Assembly (NCBI GenBank): GCA_021307345.1
Contig: CP089930.1
Location: forward strand, 4,216,001 to 4,280,000
Direction: 5' to 3'
DNA from: Escherichia coli
GTDB taxonomy: Bacteria; Pseudomonadota; Gammaproteobacteria; Enterobacterales; Enterobacteriaceae
Length of the DNA stretch: 64,000 nt
A program made the position numbers and the translations under genes. The notes under the pieces are model-generated. The model saw only the letters and a program-made list of their open reading frames with translations. It was not told the DNA's origin and made no database searches. Of this stretch, positions 63,054 through 64,000 are shown in pieces; positions within the stretch are counted from its first letter, which is position 1, and each line of letters begins with the position of its first letter.

Positions 63054-64000
63054 ATGAACAGAACTGACGAACTCCGTACTGCGCGTATCGAGAGTCTGGT
63101 AACGCCCGCCGAACTCGCGCTACGGTATCCCGTAACGCCTGGCGTCGCCAGCCATGTCACCGATTCCCGCCGTAGAATTGAAAAAATACTGAATGGTGAA
63201 GACAAGCGACTGTTGGTCATTATTGGCCCCTGCTCGATCCACGATCTTACCGCTGCAATGGAGTACGCCACCCGTCTGCAGGCACTGCGCAACCAGTACC
63301 AGTCACGGCTGGAAATCGTAATGCGCACCTATTTTGAAAAACCACGAACCGTTGTCGGCTGGAAAGGATTAATTTCCGACCCGGATTTAAACGGCAGCTA
63401 TCGCGTAAATCACGGCCTCGAACTGGCGCGTAAGTTACTGTTACAGGTAAATGAGCTGGGCGTCCCCACCGCGACCGAATTTCTCGATATGGTGACCGGT
63501 CAGTTTATTGCCGACTTAATTAGCTGGGGCGCGATTGGCGCACGCACTACCGAAAGCCAGATCCACCGCGAAATGGCGTCCGCGCTCTCATGCCCTGTAG
63601 GCTTTAAAAATGGTACTGATGGCAACACGCGTATTGCCGTGGACGCGATTCGCGCGGCGCGCGCCAGCCATATGTTCCTCTCGCCAGATAAGAACGGCCA
63701 GATGACCATCTACCAGACCAGTGGCAACCCGTATGGGCACATTATTATGCGTGGTGGCAAAAAACCAAATTATCATGCCGATGATATCGCCGCCGCCTGC
63801 GATACGTTGCACGAATTTGATTTACCAGAACATCTGGTGGTGGATTTCAGCCACGGCAACTGTCAGAAGCAGCACCGCCGTCAGTTAGAAGTTTGTGAGG
63901 ATATTTGCCAGCAAATCCGCAATGGCTCTACGGCGATTGCCGGAATTATGGCGGAAAGTTTCCTGCGTGAAGGTACACAAAAAATTGTTAGCAGTCAGCC
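63054..64000 (+). CDS. aroH: DAHP synthase, Trp-sensitive, 3' end cut
   Basis: First step of the shikimate pathway, joining PEP and erythrose-4-phosphate; feedback-inhibited by tryptophan. 315 complete codons are visible from ATG 63054 (MNRTDELRTARIESL) and run off the window; the full protein is 348 residues. Key parts are IGPCSIHD, YFEKPRTVVGWKGLI, GARTTESQIHREMAS and VDFSHGNCQKQHRRQ. Its metal Cys lies in GPCSIHD. Regulated by TrpR. Confidence 0.97.
   Translation, partial: MNRTDELRTARIESLVTPAELALRYPVTPGVASHVTDSRRRIEKILNGEDKRLLVIIGPCSIHDLTAAMEYATRLQALRNQYQSRLEIVMRTYFEKPRTVVGWKGLISDPDLNGSYRVNHGLELARKLLLQVNELGVPTATEFLDMVTGQFIADLISWGAIGARTTESQIHREMASALSCPVGFKNGTDGNTRIAVDAIRAARASHMFLSPDKNGQMTIYQTSGNPYGHIIMRGGKKPNYHADDIAAACDTLHEFDLPEHLVVDFSHGNCQKQHRRQLEVCEDICQQIRNGSTAIAGIMAESFLREGTQKIVSSQ

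Overview
The window is chromosomal DNA of the Escherichia coli / Shigella group. Almost every gene is recognisable at near-full identity to the E. coli K-12 interval anmK - slyB - slyA ... ppsA - ppsR - aroH (identity and order recalled from knowledge, not searched). Gene density, codon use, REP-type repeats, Cra/FNR/PurR/SlyA/TrpR operators and two tRNA-Val(GAC) genes agree. The one clear departure is an IS1 copy at 58108-58875 that replaces most of the ydiO...fadK fatty-acid gene group. IS1 is common in Shigella and many E. coli, so the species cannot be settled from this window.

Layout. 1-5.4 kb: 5' part of anmK, PhoP-type promoter and slyB, autoregulated slyA divergent from the ydhIJK efflux-like operon, then sodC. 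5.5-9.8 kb: ydhF, ydhL, the electrophile-response operon nemR-nemA-gloA, and rnt. 9.8-16.7 kb: the giant helicase lhr, grxD, mepH, sodB. 16.8-23.3 kb: ydhP, the small membrane protein ynhF, purR with two operators, punR/punC (ydhB/ydhC), cfa with two promoters. 23.3-29.5 kb: ribC, mdtK, ydhQ, valV-valW, ydhR, ydhS. 29.5-35.9 kb: the anaerobic ydhYVWXUT operon (FNR box) and fumD (ydhZ). 36-39.5 kb: pykF, lpp, ldtE. 39.6-45.1 kb: sufABCDSE with a Fur box. 45.4-51.7 kb: RydB-like RNA, ydiH, menI, ydiJ, ydiK, the RprA sRNA, ydiL. 51.8-56.2 kb: two MFS genes (ydiM, ydiN) with ydiB and aroD. 56.3-59.3 kb: ydiF, a 57-codon ydiO stump, IS1, a 140-codon fadK tail. 59.3-64 kb: ppsA divergent from ppsR, then aroH running off the window end.

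How the genes work together. Several blocks serve redox and stress defence (sodC, sodB, nemRA-gloA, grxD, suf, mdtK) and envelope upkeep (slyB, mepH, lpp, ldtE, cfa, RprA). Central carbon flow is represented by pykF and ppsA, both with Cra-like sites and opposite directions of flux, plus ppsR, which controls PpsA. ppsA, aroD, ydiB and aroH together feed and run the shikimate pathway.

The least understood parts are the ydhYVWXUT redox system, whose YdhT carries 15 in-phase nine-residue repeats; YdhQ, an autotransporter-like passenger lacking a secretion signal and barrel; and the ydhR-ydhS pair. I found no CRISPR array, prophage or foreign island. The novelty here is mainly the IS1-associated deletion and these uncharacterised systems.
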